DNA of 8,232 bases from Spartobacteria bacterium (GCA_003136515.1 PLEU01000151.1:322-8553); one strand, 5' to 3'; counted from the stretch's first letter, positions 1 to 5,503 are shown. Notes: generated by a model from the letters alone, not told the origin. Numbers and translations are program-made.

Positions 1-117
1 CGCGTGATCTGGCTCCTGCGTTGAGTCGATCAGTCTCTGAGCTCCCATATGCTCATCCTGACGCGCTCCTTCATTAATCACGCATTTTTCAACACAATCT
101 ATACTCAACCAACTTTT

Positions 118-1092
118 ATGAAACCGATTCTTTCCCGGCTTGCCACGCAATTTTGTGCAGGCCTTCGTTTTGTATTTCTCACCATTTTTGCCATCACGCT
201 TCTGATTTCCACCCGCTCAACGCACGCCTGTGCCTGCGGCTGTGGCGTCTTCGACGTGGGTACTCTTTGGAATCTCCCAAGCGGACCTGGCGGAATGGTC
301 TATACGGAATACAACTTCTCCTGCCAAAGCCAGAACTGGCACAACATGGGACCCTCGGCAGCAGAAAACAATGCCGACCGACTCATCCAGACATCTTGGC
401 TGACTTATGGAGCGCAGTATTTCTTCAACAACAAATGGGGTGTGGAATTGCAGATCCCCACGGCAAACCGTCTCTACTACGGACAAAGCGTGAGTGGAAA
501 TTCTCCCACGAGCACATTGGATTGGTACACTCTGGGAGATATGCGGGTGATGGGTTACTACACGGGATTTGCAACCGATATGTCTAGCGGACTGCAATTT
601 GGCCTGAAGCTTCCGACCGGCTACTGGGGAGAGGGACGCAATGCGCTGGTAGATCGGGACACCCAGATTGGTACGGGAAGCACAGACATCCTACTCGGCT
701 TCTACACGCATCATTCCTTTACCCAGGATAGAAATTGGAACTGGTTTGCCCAGTCCATCTTCGATCTCCCTGTAATGACTCAAGGCGGCTACAATCCTGG
801 TGTGGAGGTTGATTCCGCGGCAGGTGTCTACTATAACGGTCTCCGGAGTGGTCGGGTACAAATCCAACCACTTGGTCAGATCCTTGTTTCGAATCGGGCC
901 TCAGATACTGGCCCCGCAGCTTCGCCTCAGGACTCCGGCTACCAGCGCATCCTCCTCTCACCTGGAATTCAGTTCGACATCCATCCGATCCGAGTCTATG
1001 CCGATGCAGAACTGCCGGTCTTCAATGATGTGGTGGGTCAGCAGCTCATCTCGCAGTGTCTGGTTAAAATAAACGTCTCCTACATGTTCTAG
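118..1092 (+). CDS. Secreted outer-membrane beta-barrel protein with N-terminal CACGCG motif, function unknown
   Basis: The product is 324 residues from the ATG at 118. That start is preferred because the signal peptide begins there (MKPILSR, then a hydrophobic stretch at about residues 16-31, ending STHA). An ATG at 49 in the same frame would add 23 residues with no obvious role. Neither start has a good Shine-Dalgarno sequence. Predicted cleavage after Ala37 leaves Cys38 at or near the mature N-terminus, in the cluster Cys38-Ala-Cys40-Gly-Cys42-Gly. The preceding residues do not form a lipobox. The rest is rich in aromatic and Gly residues with alternating strands, and it ends in KINVSYMF, whose C-terminal Phe is the usual outer-membrane insertion signal. 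The fold resembles the 'putative transporter/MetA-pathway of phenol degradation' barrels, and similar CACGCG barrels occur in Verrucomicrobia and Acidobacteria (from memory). The barrel call is fairly firm. Substrate and role are unknown, though the exposed Cys cluster could bind metal. Confidence 0.75.
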   Translation: MKPILSRLATQFCAGLRFVFLTIFAITLLISTRSTHACACGCGVFDVGTLWNLPSGPGGMVYTEYNFSCQSQNWHNMGPSAAENNADRLIQTSWLTYGAQYFFNNKWGVELQIPTANRLYYGQSVSGNSPTSTLDWYTLGDMRVMGYYTGFATDMSSGLQFGLKLPTGYWGEGRNALVDRDTQIGTGSTDILLGFYTHHSFTQDRNWNWFAQSIFDLPVMTQGGYNPGVEVDSAAGVYYNGLRSGRVQIQPLGQILVSNRASDTGPAASPQDSGYQRILLSPGIQFDIHPIRVYADAELPVFNDVVGQQLISQCLVKINVSYMF

Positions 1093-1254
1093 TGGGAATT
1101 GGACTTGGGTGCCGTAGAGCGTCCACCAGCGCTTGCAGCATTTTATATACAGCGGCGCTCGGAGACTCGATGCGGCATTCCAACTCCCAGAGCTTTCTCA
1201 CCATGAACGCGAAAAACTTTCGGAACTGCACTTGAAGGGGTAGAACTTAGAGCT

Positions 1255-1605
1255 ATGCCTTATGCATTGAAAATTCTTCTGACAGTTTTAATGGTCGTAG
1301 CCATCAGCGAGGCCACGAAGCGTCTCGGTTTTGTAGGAGCGTTGCTCGCCGCATTACCGGTGACGTCACTGATCTCCATGATCTGGATCTACAGTGACAC
1401 GGGGGATACGGCAAAAATCGCGACCTTTTCTACTCAGGTCTTCTGGTTTGTGATTCCTTCGCTTGGCCTCTTTATGGCTCTGCCTTTGCTGCTGAAGCGC
1501 TATGGATTCTATCCAAGCCTCGTGCTGTCTTCTCTGGTCACTGTGATTCTCTATCTACTGATGCTTGGAATTTTCCGTCTAGTTCGCTATTCACCCGGGA
1601 TCTGA
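1255..1605 (+). CDS. DUF3147 family small integral membrane protein
   Basis: This 116-residue protein is almost entirely hydrophobic, with four likely membrane spans at about residues 5-22, 26-46, 60-80 and 87-108. The segment VAISEATKR followed by GALLAALPVTSLISMIW and DTGDTAKIATFST matches the remembered DUF3147 pattern (a conserved SE-x-KR near the N-terminus, an LPxTS motif in the second span and a TGD loop). The molecular function of the family is not known. The start at 1255 is the only reasonable one, because an in-frame TGA lies not far upstream with no other ATG between. A purine-rich GAAGGGG sits about 14 bases before the ATG. The gene follows the barrel gene after 162 bp, so co-transcription is possible but not shown. 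Its last 15 bp overlap the 3' end of the convergent sigma-factor gene. Confidence 0.8.
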   Translation: MPYALKILLTVLMVVAISEATKRLGFVGALLAALPVTSLISMIWIYSDTGDTAKIATFSTQVFWFVIPSLGLFMALPLLLKRYGFYPSLVLSSLVTVILYLLMLGIFRLVRYSPGI

Positions 1606-2178
1606 GAGATATCGCCGAAGTCCTGAACGGATCTGATGCCTGGCGTGACTGAGGCGTCTCTCTACGGCCTTAACGCTACAGTCCGCGACTCTGGCAATCT
1701 CTGCATGGGCAAGACCCTCATATTCGCTGAGAATGAGGGCTTCTCGGAGTTCGTCAGGAAGAGCGCTGATGGCCGACCTCACGGCGATTTCCCTCTCCTT
1801 TGATTCCGCCGAGAATCCGGGGTCTCCACATATGGTGACGTCCGCTGCTTCTTCCAGGGATACCGTTGGATGGCGTCGATGCCAGCGGAGATGTTGCCGT
1901 CCGAGATTGGCTGCAATCCCAAAGAGCCACGTTGAAAAGGATCGATTCGTGTCTGACTTTGGGCAAAAGCGAAGGCGTGACTGGTAGAGTCTGACAAAGG
2001 TCTCTTGGGCGAGATCGCCGGCGATGACTTCATCACCGGTAAATCGTATCAGATAACTGACAACACGGTTTTTCCACCGCTCCATGATCTCGTTGAGAGC
2101 CAGATCTTCTCCCGCAATGAGCCGTCGCATAGCCACTAGATCGGAATCATCATGGCCCGATGCCTTGTTCCCAGTCAT
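1591..2178 (-). CDS. ECF-type RNA polymerase sigma factor (CnrH-like position)
   Basis: A 195-residue sigma-70 family protein of ECF architecture. Region 2 spans about residues 12-102 and includes DLAQETFVRLY (55-65) and FSTWLFGIAANLGRQHLRW (81-99), which correspond to the core-binding and -10-recognising segments. A linker at about 103-137 leads to region 4 at about 139-186, with ALPDELREALILSEYEGL and the helix-turn-helix HAEIARVADCSVKAVERRLSHAR that reads the -35 element. No extra C-terminal sensor domain is present. The start is the ATG at 2178, which overlaps the stop of the upstream sensor gene in a TGATG. A TTG one codon earlier is an alternative but less likely. The lack of a strong ribosome binding site fits translational coupling to the sensor. 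It is the last gene of an operon also encoding an anti-sigma factor, so its activity is probably held in check at the membrane. Its target promoters cannot be identified with confidence. Confidence 0.92.
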   Translation of the reverse strand: MTGNKASGHDDSDLVAMRRLIAGEDLALNEIMERWKNRVVSYLIRFTGDEVIAGDLAQETFVRLYQSRLRFCPKSDTNRSFSTWLFGIAANLGRQHLRWHRRHPTVSLEEAADVTICGDPGFSAESKEREIAVRSAISALPDELREALILSEYEGLAHAEIARVADCSVKAVERRLSHARHQIRSGLRRYLSDPG

Positions 2179-2603
2179 CAACGCGATGGGCTATCGCACG
2201 GTTCGATTACAAGCGGAAGAACTTTGAGCAAATAATCGTGACGCCGTTCTGGCGGCAGGGCATCTGCAACAGAATAAAAATGATCCAGCATTTCTATGCG
2301 AGTCTCGGTTCTAATGCGGTCTGTCACGACGACTGCAGCCCTCAATTCGGGGGTGATGCTGTCAGATCCAAGAGCCAGCGTTTCAAGATCGCTGTTGGCC
2401 TTGCACATTTCACCGCAGAGATGACCGCAGCGATAGGCATACTCCTTTTCTGGCTCCTTGAGCTCATCCATCTGCTTGTGGCTGAGACCATATTCCCTAC
2501 AGAGCCAAAGAGTTGGTGGCTTCTGGAAAAAACGCTTCGATACCACGGCTGTTACCAGCCCGACTCCAACTACAAGGGCAAGAACAAGAAGGCCGCGTTG
2601 CAT
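2178..2603 (-). CDS. Membrane-anchored periplasmic metal-sensor protein, CnrX/Metal_resist-like
   Basis: A 141-residue protein with one N-terminal membrane span (residues 4-21) and a periplasmic alpha-helical remainder. The pattern WLCREYGLSHKQMDELKEPEKEY, then a Cys cluster, and later EMLDHFYSVADALPPERRHDYL, matches the helical-hairpin sensor family that includes CnrX and other periplasmic heavy-metal sensors. Possible ligands are Cys35, His42, Cys59, His61, Cys63, Met66, Cys67 and His108. The central cluster reads Cys59-x3-Cys63-x2-Met66-Cys67. Cupriavidus CnrX binds Ni/Co mainly through His, Glu and Met, so this thiol-rich version may prefer soft metals such as Cu(I), or sense redox state; that is inference. 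The gene follows the anti-sigma gene after 18 bp and overlaps the sigma gene by one base. The gene order is the same as cnrY-cnrX-cnrH. The ATG at 2603 gives the signal-anchor directly. I am confident of the family type but not of the ligand. Confidence 0.78.
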   Translation of the reverse strand: MQRGLLVLALVVGVGLVTAVVSKRFFQKPPTLWLCREYGLSHKQMDELKEPEKEYAYRCGHLCGEMCKANSDLETLALGSDSITPELRAAVVVTDRIRTETRIEMLDHFYSVADALPPERRHDYLLKVLPLVIEPCDSPSR

Positions 2604-2621
2604 GTGTGAATTTTCGGGAGC

Positions 2622-2945
2622 TTAAGGCGGGGTGATTTGTGTTCTGTTTACCCGATAGGGATTTACTGAAAGTAAGTATTGCTCTTCCTGCATGGAGCGG
2701 GCCTGAAGCCCACCGACAAGAATGCCGATAAGCATCGCGATAGTCGCTGCAGAGAATGCCAGACGCGGACGGGCTAATGCTTGGAGCCAGCTGCACAGCG
2801 GAGCAAGAAAATCGACCCGTTCCCAAGAGTTGCCCTCGCTGCTTTCAATCCGAAGCCAGACCTGACGGTTGAAGCTGCCACCCAATTCGGTATTGGGATT
2901 CCAATTCTGGAGAAGTTTGGAAAGTTCGTTGTCAGGGGCAGACAT
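2622..2945 (-). CDS. Single-span anti-sigma factor (CnrY-like position)
   Basis: A 107-residue protein starting MSAPDNELSKLLQNW. It has a short cytoplasmic N-terminal part with the motif LSKLLQNWNPNTELGGSFNRQVWLRIE (described here as the LxxLLxxW and FNRxVWxRI elements), an amphipathic stretch WERVDFLAPLCSWLQALARP, one membrane span at about residues 61-80, and a short periplasmic tail with YLLSVNPY. This plan fits the small anti-sigma proteins that precede CnrX-like sensors, with the N-terminal helices binding the sigma factor. The open frame continues upstream to an ATG at 3086, but that start would overlap the cysteine-rich mini-protein gene and add an uncharacteristic sequence, so 2945 is preferred. 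The leader before 2945 has no strong ribosome binding site and contains a large hairpin. Function is inferred from topology, motifs and the position two genes before the sigma factor. Confidence 0.78.
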   Translation of the reverse strand: MSAPDNELSKLLQNWNPNTELGGSFNRQVWLRIESSEGNSWERVDFLAPLCSWLQALARPRLAFSAATIAMLIGILVGGLQARSMQEEQYLLSVNPYRVNRTQITPP

Positions 2946-2980
2946 GGCTTGATCGAGTTCACACTCTTGCACGATTCGTC

Positions 2981-3013
2981 GGCAGAGGCAGCCAATTTCG
3001 GCTCCCTCCTGCC
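2981..3013 (-). promoter_or_regulatory. Strong intercistronic RNA hairpin between mini-protein and anti-sigma genes
   Basis: Read on the - strand, this 33-nt segment folds into about 12 base pairs. GGCAG pairs with CTGCC, AGG with CCT and AGCC with GGCT, closing a GAAATT loop, with one bulged G and one G-G mismatch. It lies 12 bases after the mini-protein stop and 35 bases before the anti-sigma ATG. No U tract follows, so it is not a standard intrinsic terminator. It could act as a partial attenuator, an RNase stop that stabilises the upstream mini-protein message, or a translational control element. The fold is seen directly and the role is inferred. Confidence 0.5.
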
Positions 3014-3024
3014 CAAGCGAAGGG

Positions 3025-3201
3025 TTACTTGCAGCAGGTCGGGCAATTGCCGCCGGCACAGCTTTTGCAGGAACTGAAAGAGCCATTGCAGCAACTTGTG
3101 CACGTAGCTACATTATCGGCGGCTGAAGTGCTGGAGAGGCCGAATCCGGCTACGATTACTAGCAGGGCAGCTGCTTTGAGGAAGGTGGTGAGTGTATTCA
3201 T
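3025..3201 (-). CDS. Exported cysteine-rich mini-protein (metallothionein-like candidate)
   Basis: This 58-residue gene was found by direct translation of the - strand from the ATG at 3201 to the TAA at 3025. The N-terminus MNTLTTFLKAAALLVIVAGF, followed by GLSSTSAA, is a clear signal peptide: Lys9, a hydrophobic core at about 10-22, and a cleavage site near residues 26-28. The mature part would be about 30 residues with eight Cys at 34, 37, 38, 45, 48, 53, 56 and 57, in the near-symmetrical pattern CxxCC-x6-CxxC-x4-CxxCC. Ser, Thr, Gly, Asn and Lys make up most of the rest. No histidine is present and the only aromatic residue in the mature part is Phe42. The pattern suggests binding of soft metal ions, or disulfides, outside the cytoplasm. 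It is the first gene of the anti-sigma/metal-sensor/sigma operon, which supports a metal or thiol-stress role. No standard ribosome binding site precedes the ATG. I do not recognise a named family, and the function is inference. Confidence 0.8.
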   Translation of the reverse strand: MNTLTTFLKAAALLVIVAGFGLSSTSAADNVATCTSCCNGSFSSCKSCAGGNCPTCCK

Positions 3202-3227
3202 GTGTATTCAATGGTTCCGGGCAGGAA

Positions 3228-3259
3228 TGATTTCCCGCTCTAAAAGAGTGATTTCCCGC
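3228..3259. repeat. Perfect 11-bp direct repeat with 21-bp period, candidate operator or promoter element
   Basis: TGATTTCCCGC occurs at 3228-3238 and again at 3249-3259, exactly 21 bp apart (two DNA helical turns). The spacer contains the small palindrome CTCTaaaAGAG. On the - strand the units read GCGGGAAATCA and lie 27-58 bp upstream of the mini-protein ATG, where a promoter or operator is expected. GGGAAAT loosely resembles the GGAAC -35 core of ECF promoters, but no convincing -10 element was found at the right spacing, so a dimeric regulator site is equally possible. Confidence 0.45.
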
Positions 3260-3263
3260 GAAA

Positions 3264-3291
3264 GCCAAAATCCCCCAGTGTTTTTTTTGGC
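3264..3291 (-). repeat. Inverted repeat GCCAAAA/TTTTGGC, weak terminator candidate
   Basis: GCCAAAA at 3264-3270 is the exact reverse complement of TTTTGGC at 3285-3291, with a 14-nt loop that includes part of a run of eight T. On the - strand the hairpin is followed by only three T, so it would be a poor intrinsic terminator for the zinc-ribbon gene about 120 bp upstream. It may simply be upstream promoter DNA of the mini-protein operon. Confidence 0.2.
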
Positions 3292-3329
3292 GGAGGGAGG
3301 GTCAGAGTTCGGAGATAAGACATATATCC

Positions 3330-3364
3330 GTGAGACAGGAGTTTAAGCTATGCTCTAGTCTCAC
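3330..3364. repeat. Inverted repeat GTGAGAC/GTCTCAC after the zinc-ribbon gene
   Basis: GTGAGAC at 3330-3336 and GTCTCAC at 3358-3364 are perfect 7-bp inverted copies separated by 21 bases. Three or four further base pairs (GGAG with CTCT) are possible inside the loop after one A-A mismatch. It lies about 50 bp downstream of the zinc-ribbon gene's stop on the - strand. No T tract follows on either strand, so a terminator role is uncertain, and a protein-binding site is possible. Confidence 0.3.
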
Positions 3365-3412
3365 CCAGAGCAGGAGCGACGCAACGTGGCGCTAAATGCA
3401 CCAGACTGATAA

Positions 3413-4117
3413 TTACTGGGGTTCGTAGAGAATCCGCCCACACTGCGGACAGCCAATGATTTCCTTTTCGGCACGCACTTCGAGATGGGTTTGCATGTTG
3501 ACCTGCATGTGGCAACCGCTGCAGACCCCGTGCTCCACGGTGACGAGAGCGACGCCCACCTTGCTCTTGAAGAGACGGTTGTAGCGATCCAGGAGATCTT
3601 CATCGATTCCTTGGGTTGCAACGCTCCGCTCCGCTTCCAATTCTGTCTGACGGGAGGCGAGATTCACTCGACGCGCATCTAGGGAGGCCATATGGGATCG
3701 AACCTTCTTCTGCTCCTCGTCATGGGCTATTTGGGCAGCCTGAAGAGCAGGCTTGAGGTTCTCAGCCTCCTCCATCAGTAGCAATTCCCTGTCTTCTAGT
3801 TCGATGATGAACTTTTCTGCCATTTCAATCTCATGACGAAGTGCGGTGAATTCATCATTCTTGCGGGTTTCAAGCTGCTGGTTTTTATAACGCGCGATTT
3901 GGTCTTGCTTGGTCTTCACTTCGACCTCGAGCTTCTTACGCTCGACCTCGAGCTCGCGCTGACGCCCTCGTGCTGCATCGAGACGGTCATCGGCGGCCTT
4001 CATCTCCCGTTCCCGGGCAACCTTTTCTCCGGGGAGTGCCGCAATTTCCGTCAGGACAGCTCTGAGTTTCTGGTCGCGATCCTGAAGGGTCAGCAGTTTT
4101 TCGATTTGAGGGAGCAT
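3413..4117 (-). CDS. Coiled-coil/C4 zinc-ribbon protein, COG1579 family (CT398/CdsZ-like)
   Basis: A 234-residue protein. Residues 1-175 are strongly charged heptad-rich helix, expected to form a long antiparallel coiled-coil hairpin, and include the conserved NDEFTALRHEIEMAE (87-101). The C-terminal zinc ribbon has Cys199-x2-Cys202 and Cys223-x2-Cys226, with GVCSGCHM and GCPQCGRILY as the knuckles. This is the architecture of the COG1579 'C4-type zinc ribbon' family. In Chlamydia the member CT398 (CdsZ) is reported to interact with sigma-54 and with the type III secretion system. In most bacteria the role is unknown, and nothing here points to type III secretion. The gene follows the lipoprotein gene with 9 bases between stop and start. 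A GGAAG sequence just upstream of, and abutting, that stop can serve as its ribosome binding site at 12-base spacing, so the two genes are likely co-transcribed and translationally coupled. Confidence 0.9.
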   Translation of the reverse strand: MLPQIEKLLTLQDRDQKLRAVLTEIAALPGEKVAREREMKAADDRLDAARGRQRELEVERKKLEVEVKTKQDQIARYKNQQLETRKNDEFTALRHEIEMAEKFIIELEDRELLLMEEAENLKPALQAAQIAHDEEQKKVRSHMASLDARRVNLASRQTELEAERSVATQGIDEDLLDRYNRLFKSKVGVALVTVEHGVCSGCHMQVNMQTHLEVRAEKEIIGCPQCGRILYEPQ

Positions 4118-4126
4118 GACGCGCTA

Positions 4127-4711
4127 TTACTTCCAAAGGTATGACTGGGTCAGGGCGACTATCCTCCCATTGACAATGAGGAGGGCTCGCCAGTTGGTGA
4201 CGGGTCCATTCTCCAAGTAGTCATCCCCGATGACGGAAAACTGAGTTTTGCGCGAGCCTCGTACGGAGGTGTAGCTTTTTTCGCGTGCCATCACAAAGGC
4301 GCCAAGATTGGCTTGGCGGTATTCCAGCCGAACGGTGACATCTGCAGCCGGGCCGTGATTCCTCCAGAAAAAATTGAGGTAATTGCCCCGGAGGGCATCC
4401 ATGTCGAGGGCTGTCGTGGCAGGCCACATGTAGTAGCGACGTTCAAAGTCAATGGCCTCGTTCAACTGGCCCGTCTTGATATAAGTGGACGGATCATTGA
4501 GGAACTGAGTCTTTTTGCGGAAGGCAAAATTTGAATCAATGGCCAGCGGAAGGATATTGGCCTTCTCCAGCTTGACCTGCGGAGGCTCGGGTGTGGAGCA
4601 CCCGCTGGTCAGCAGCGATGACACTGCCATGGCGGCGATGCCCAAGGTGGTCTGCAGGAGTCGCCTGAATTGGCGGAGCGCCAGAGTGAGGGCAATTGAC
4701 GTGGGTCGCAT
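4127..4711 (-). CDS. Putative lipoprotein of unknown function
   Basis: A 194-residue protein with a long, Arg-containing N-terminal region (Arg2, Arg13, Arg16, Arg17), a hydrophobic stretch at about residues 18-34, and a lipobox LTSG-Cys38 suited to lipoprotein signal peptidase. After Cys38 comes a Pro-rich linker (STPEPPQ), and then a folded domain beginning near residue 48 that ends NWRALLIVNGRIVALTQSYLWK. The segments DFERRYYMW, LRGNYLNFFWRN and VTVRLEYRQ are likely conserved, with alternating hydrophobic strands in the C-terminal half suggesting a mixed or beta-rich domain. I do not recognise a named family. The alternative Met28 would leave no charged n-region for the signal peptide, so the ATG at 4711 is kept. 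The gene is divergent from gmhA and close upstream of the zinc-ribbon gene. The lipoprotein assignment is good and the function is unknown. Confidence 0.72.
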   Translation of the reverse strand: MRPTSIALTLALRQFRRLLQTTLGIAAMAVSSLLTSGCSTPEPPQVKLEKANILPLAIDSNFAFRKKTQFLNDPSTYIKTGQLNEAIDFERRYYMWPATTALDMDALRGNYLNFFWRNHGPAADVTVRLEYRQANLGAFVMAREKSYTSVRGSRKTQFSVIGDDYLENGPVTNWRALLIVNGRIVALTQSYLWK

Positions 4712-4868
4712 GAAGGATAAAGGAATCGCTCAGGATCAAAGCGGGTGGTTGCGGGCGTGTCAATGCGCCTCGACCCCGTAAGGGAGAGTGGATAGAGGGC
4801 TGCTCCCCTGGAACCCCCGCCGCTTAGCCATTCTTGACGCACGCTTTCAGCAAGCCCAATGTCGCTGG

Positions 4869-5435
4869 ATGAGTCAATTTCAGACCTCGCTCAACGCCCT
4901 GCAGGAAATACTCCAGACTCTCCCTGCCCTGCAGGATAGTTTGGAAAGGGCCGCCGCTCTTGCCGGGGATGCCCTGCTTGCGGGAAACAAGCTGATGTTT
5001 TGCGGCAATGGAGGTAGCGCCAGTGACAGCGCCCATCTGGCCACCGAGTTCACCTGCCGTTTCAAGGAGGATCGTCGTCCCTATCCGGCAATGGCCTTGA
5101 CCGTCGATGCAGGGCTGATGACAGCCATTGGAAATGACTACGAATTCACGAACGTCTTTTCGCGTCAACTTTCAGCATTCGGGAAGCCGGGAGATGTGCT
5201 TGTGGTTCTCTCTACGAGTGGCAAATCACGCAACATCCTTGCAGCTTTGGAAGAGGCCCGGAGGCGTGATGTGAAGAGCGTTGCCTTCCTTGGAAAGGGG
5301 GGAGGGTTCACAAAAGGGGCTGCCGATCTTGAACTCATTGTGCCCGGTACCGAAACCGCCCGCATCCAGGAGGTGCAGAAATTTTTACTCCATGTTTTCT
5401 GCGAAATCATCGAGGAGCGTCTGCCCAAGGCATAG
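4869..5435 (+). CDS. gmhA: Sedoheptulose 7-phosphate isomerase (phosphoheptose isomerase)
   Basis: A SIS-domain protein of 188 residues, close to the roughly 190 of E. coli GmhA. It converts D-sedoheptulose 7-phosphate to D-glycero-D-manno-heptose 7-phosphate in the cytoplasm, the first step toward ADP-heptose for the LPS inner core. The sugar-phosphate loop is CGNGGSASDSAHLATEF (45-61), and the second phosphate-binding stretch is STSGKSRN. The zinc/active-site set of the family is present: His56 and Glu60 in the first motif, and Gln167 and His175 in TARIQEVQKFLLH. AIGNDYEF is also typical. The frame is open to an ATG at 4788, but the sequence before 4869 is unlike the family, whereas MSQFQTSLNALQEIL aligns with the usual N-terminal helix. 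A DiaA-like or other SIS role is possible but less likely given the complete metal-ligand set. It heads a run of three + strand envelope genes. Confidence 0.9.
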   Translation: MSQFQTSLNALQEILQTLPALQDSLERAAALAGDALLAGNKLMFCGNGGSASDSAHLATEFTCRFKEDRRPYPAMALTVDAGLMTAIGNDYEFTNVFSRQLSAFGKPGDVLVVLSTSGKSRNILAALEEARRRDVKSVAFLGKGGGFTKGAADLELIVPGTETARIQEVQKFLLHVFCEIIEERLPKA

Positions 5436-5503
5436 GAAACCCGGAAGCATGCCAAGGCAAACGGGCTATCACAAAACTCTAGGCAACACCCGGCATTAAC
5501 CCC

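Noticed and set aside
1..117. Possible end of an upstream gene (stop at 22-24 or 75-77 on +) or start of a divergent gene on the - strand from an ATG at 48.
   Set aside because: Each frame gives fewer than 25 residues inside the window, with no recognisable motif or convincing ribosome binding site.
1093..1254. Promoter-like TATATA near 1143 and short AGCGC/GCGCT inverted copies between the barrel and DUF3147 genes.
   Set aside because: No matching -35 element at proper spacing, and the inverted arms are only 5 bp, so chance is a sufficient explanation.
2160..2609. Open frame of 149 residues on the + strand.
   Set aside because: It is the shadow of the sensor gene on the - strand, and its translation has no domain-like pattern.
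2946..3086. N-terminal extension of the anti-sigma gene to the ATG at 3086.
   Set aside because: It would overlap the cysteine-rich mini-protein gene in another frame, add atypical sequence, and cover the intercistronic hairpin. The M at 2945 gives the normal anti-sigma N-terminus.
3029..3346. Open frame of 105 residues on the + strand.
   Set aside because: It runs antisense through the mini-protein gene and the repeat region. Its composition is not protein-like, whereas the - strand gives a signal peptide and patterned cysteines.
4788..4868. N-terminal extension of gmhA to the ATG at 4788.
   Set aside because: The 27 extra residues do not resemble the family, and the protein from 4869 already has the normal length.
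4834..4868. TTGACG as a -35 box for gmhA.
   Set aside because: No reasonable -10 box was found 16-18 bp downstream, and the position would leave almost no leader.
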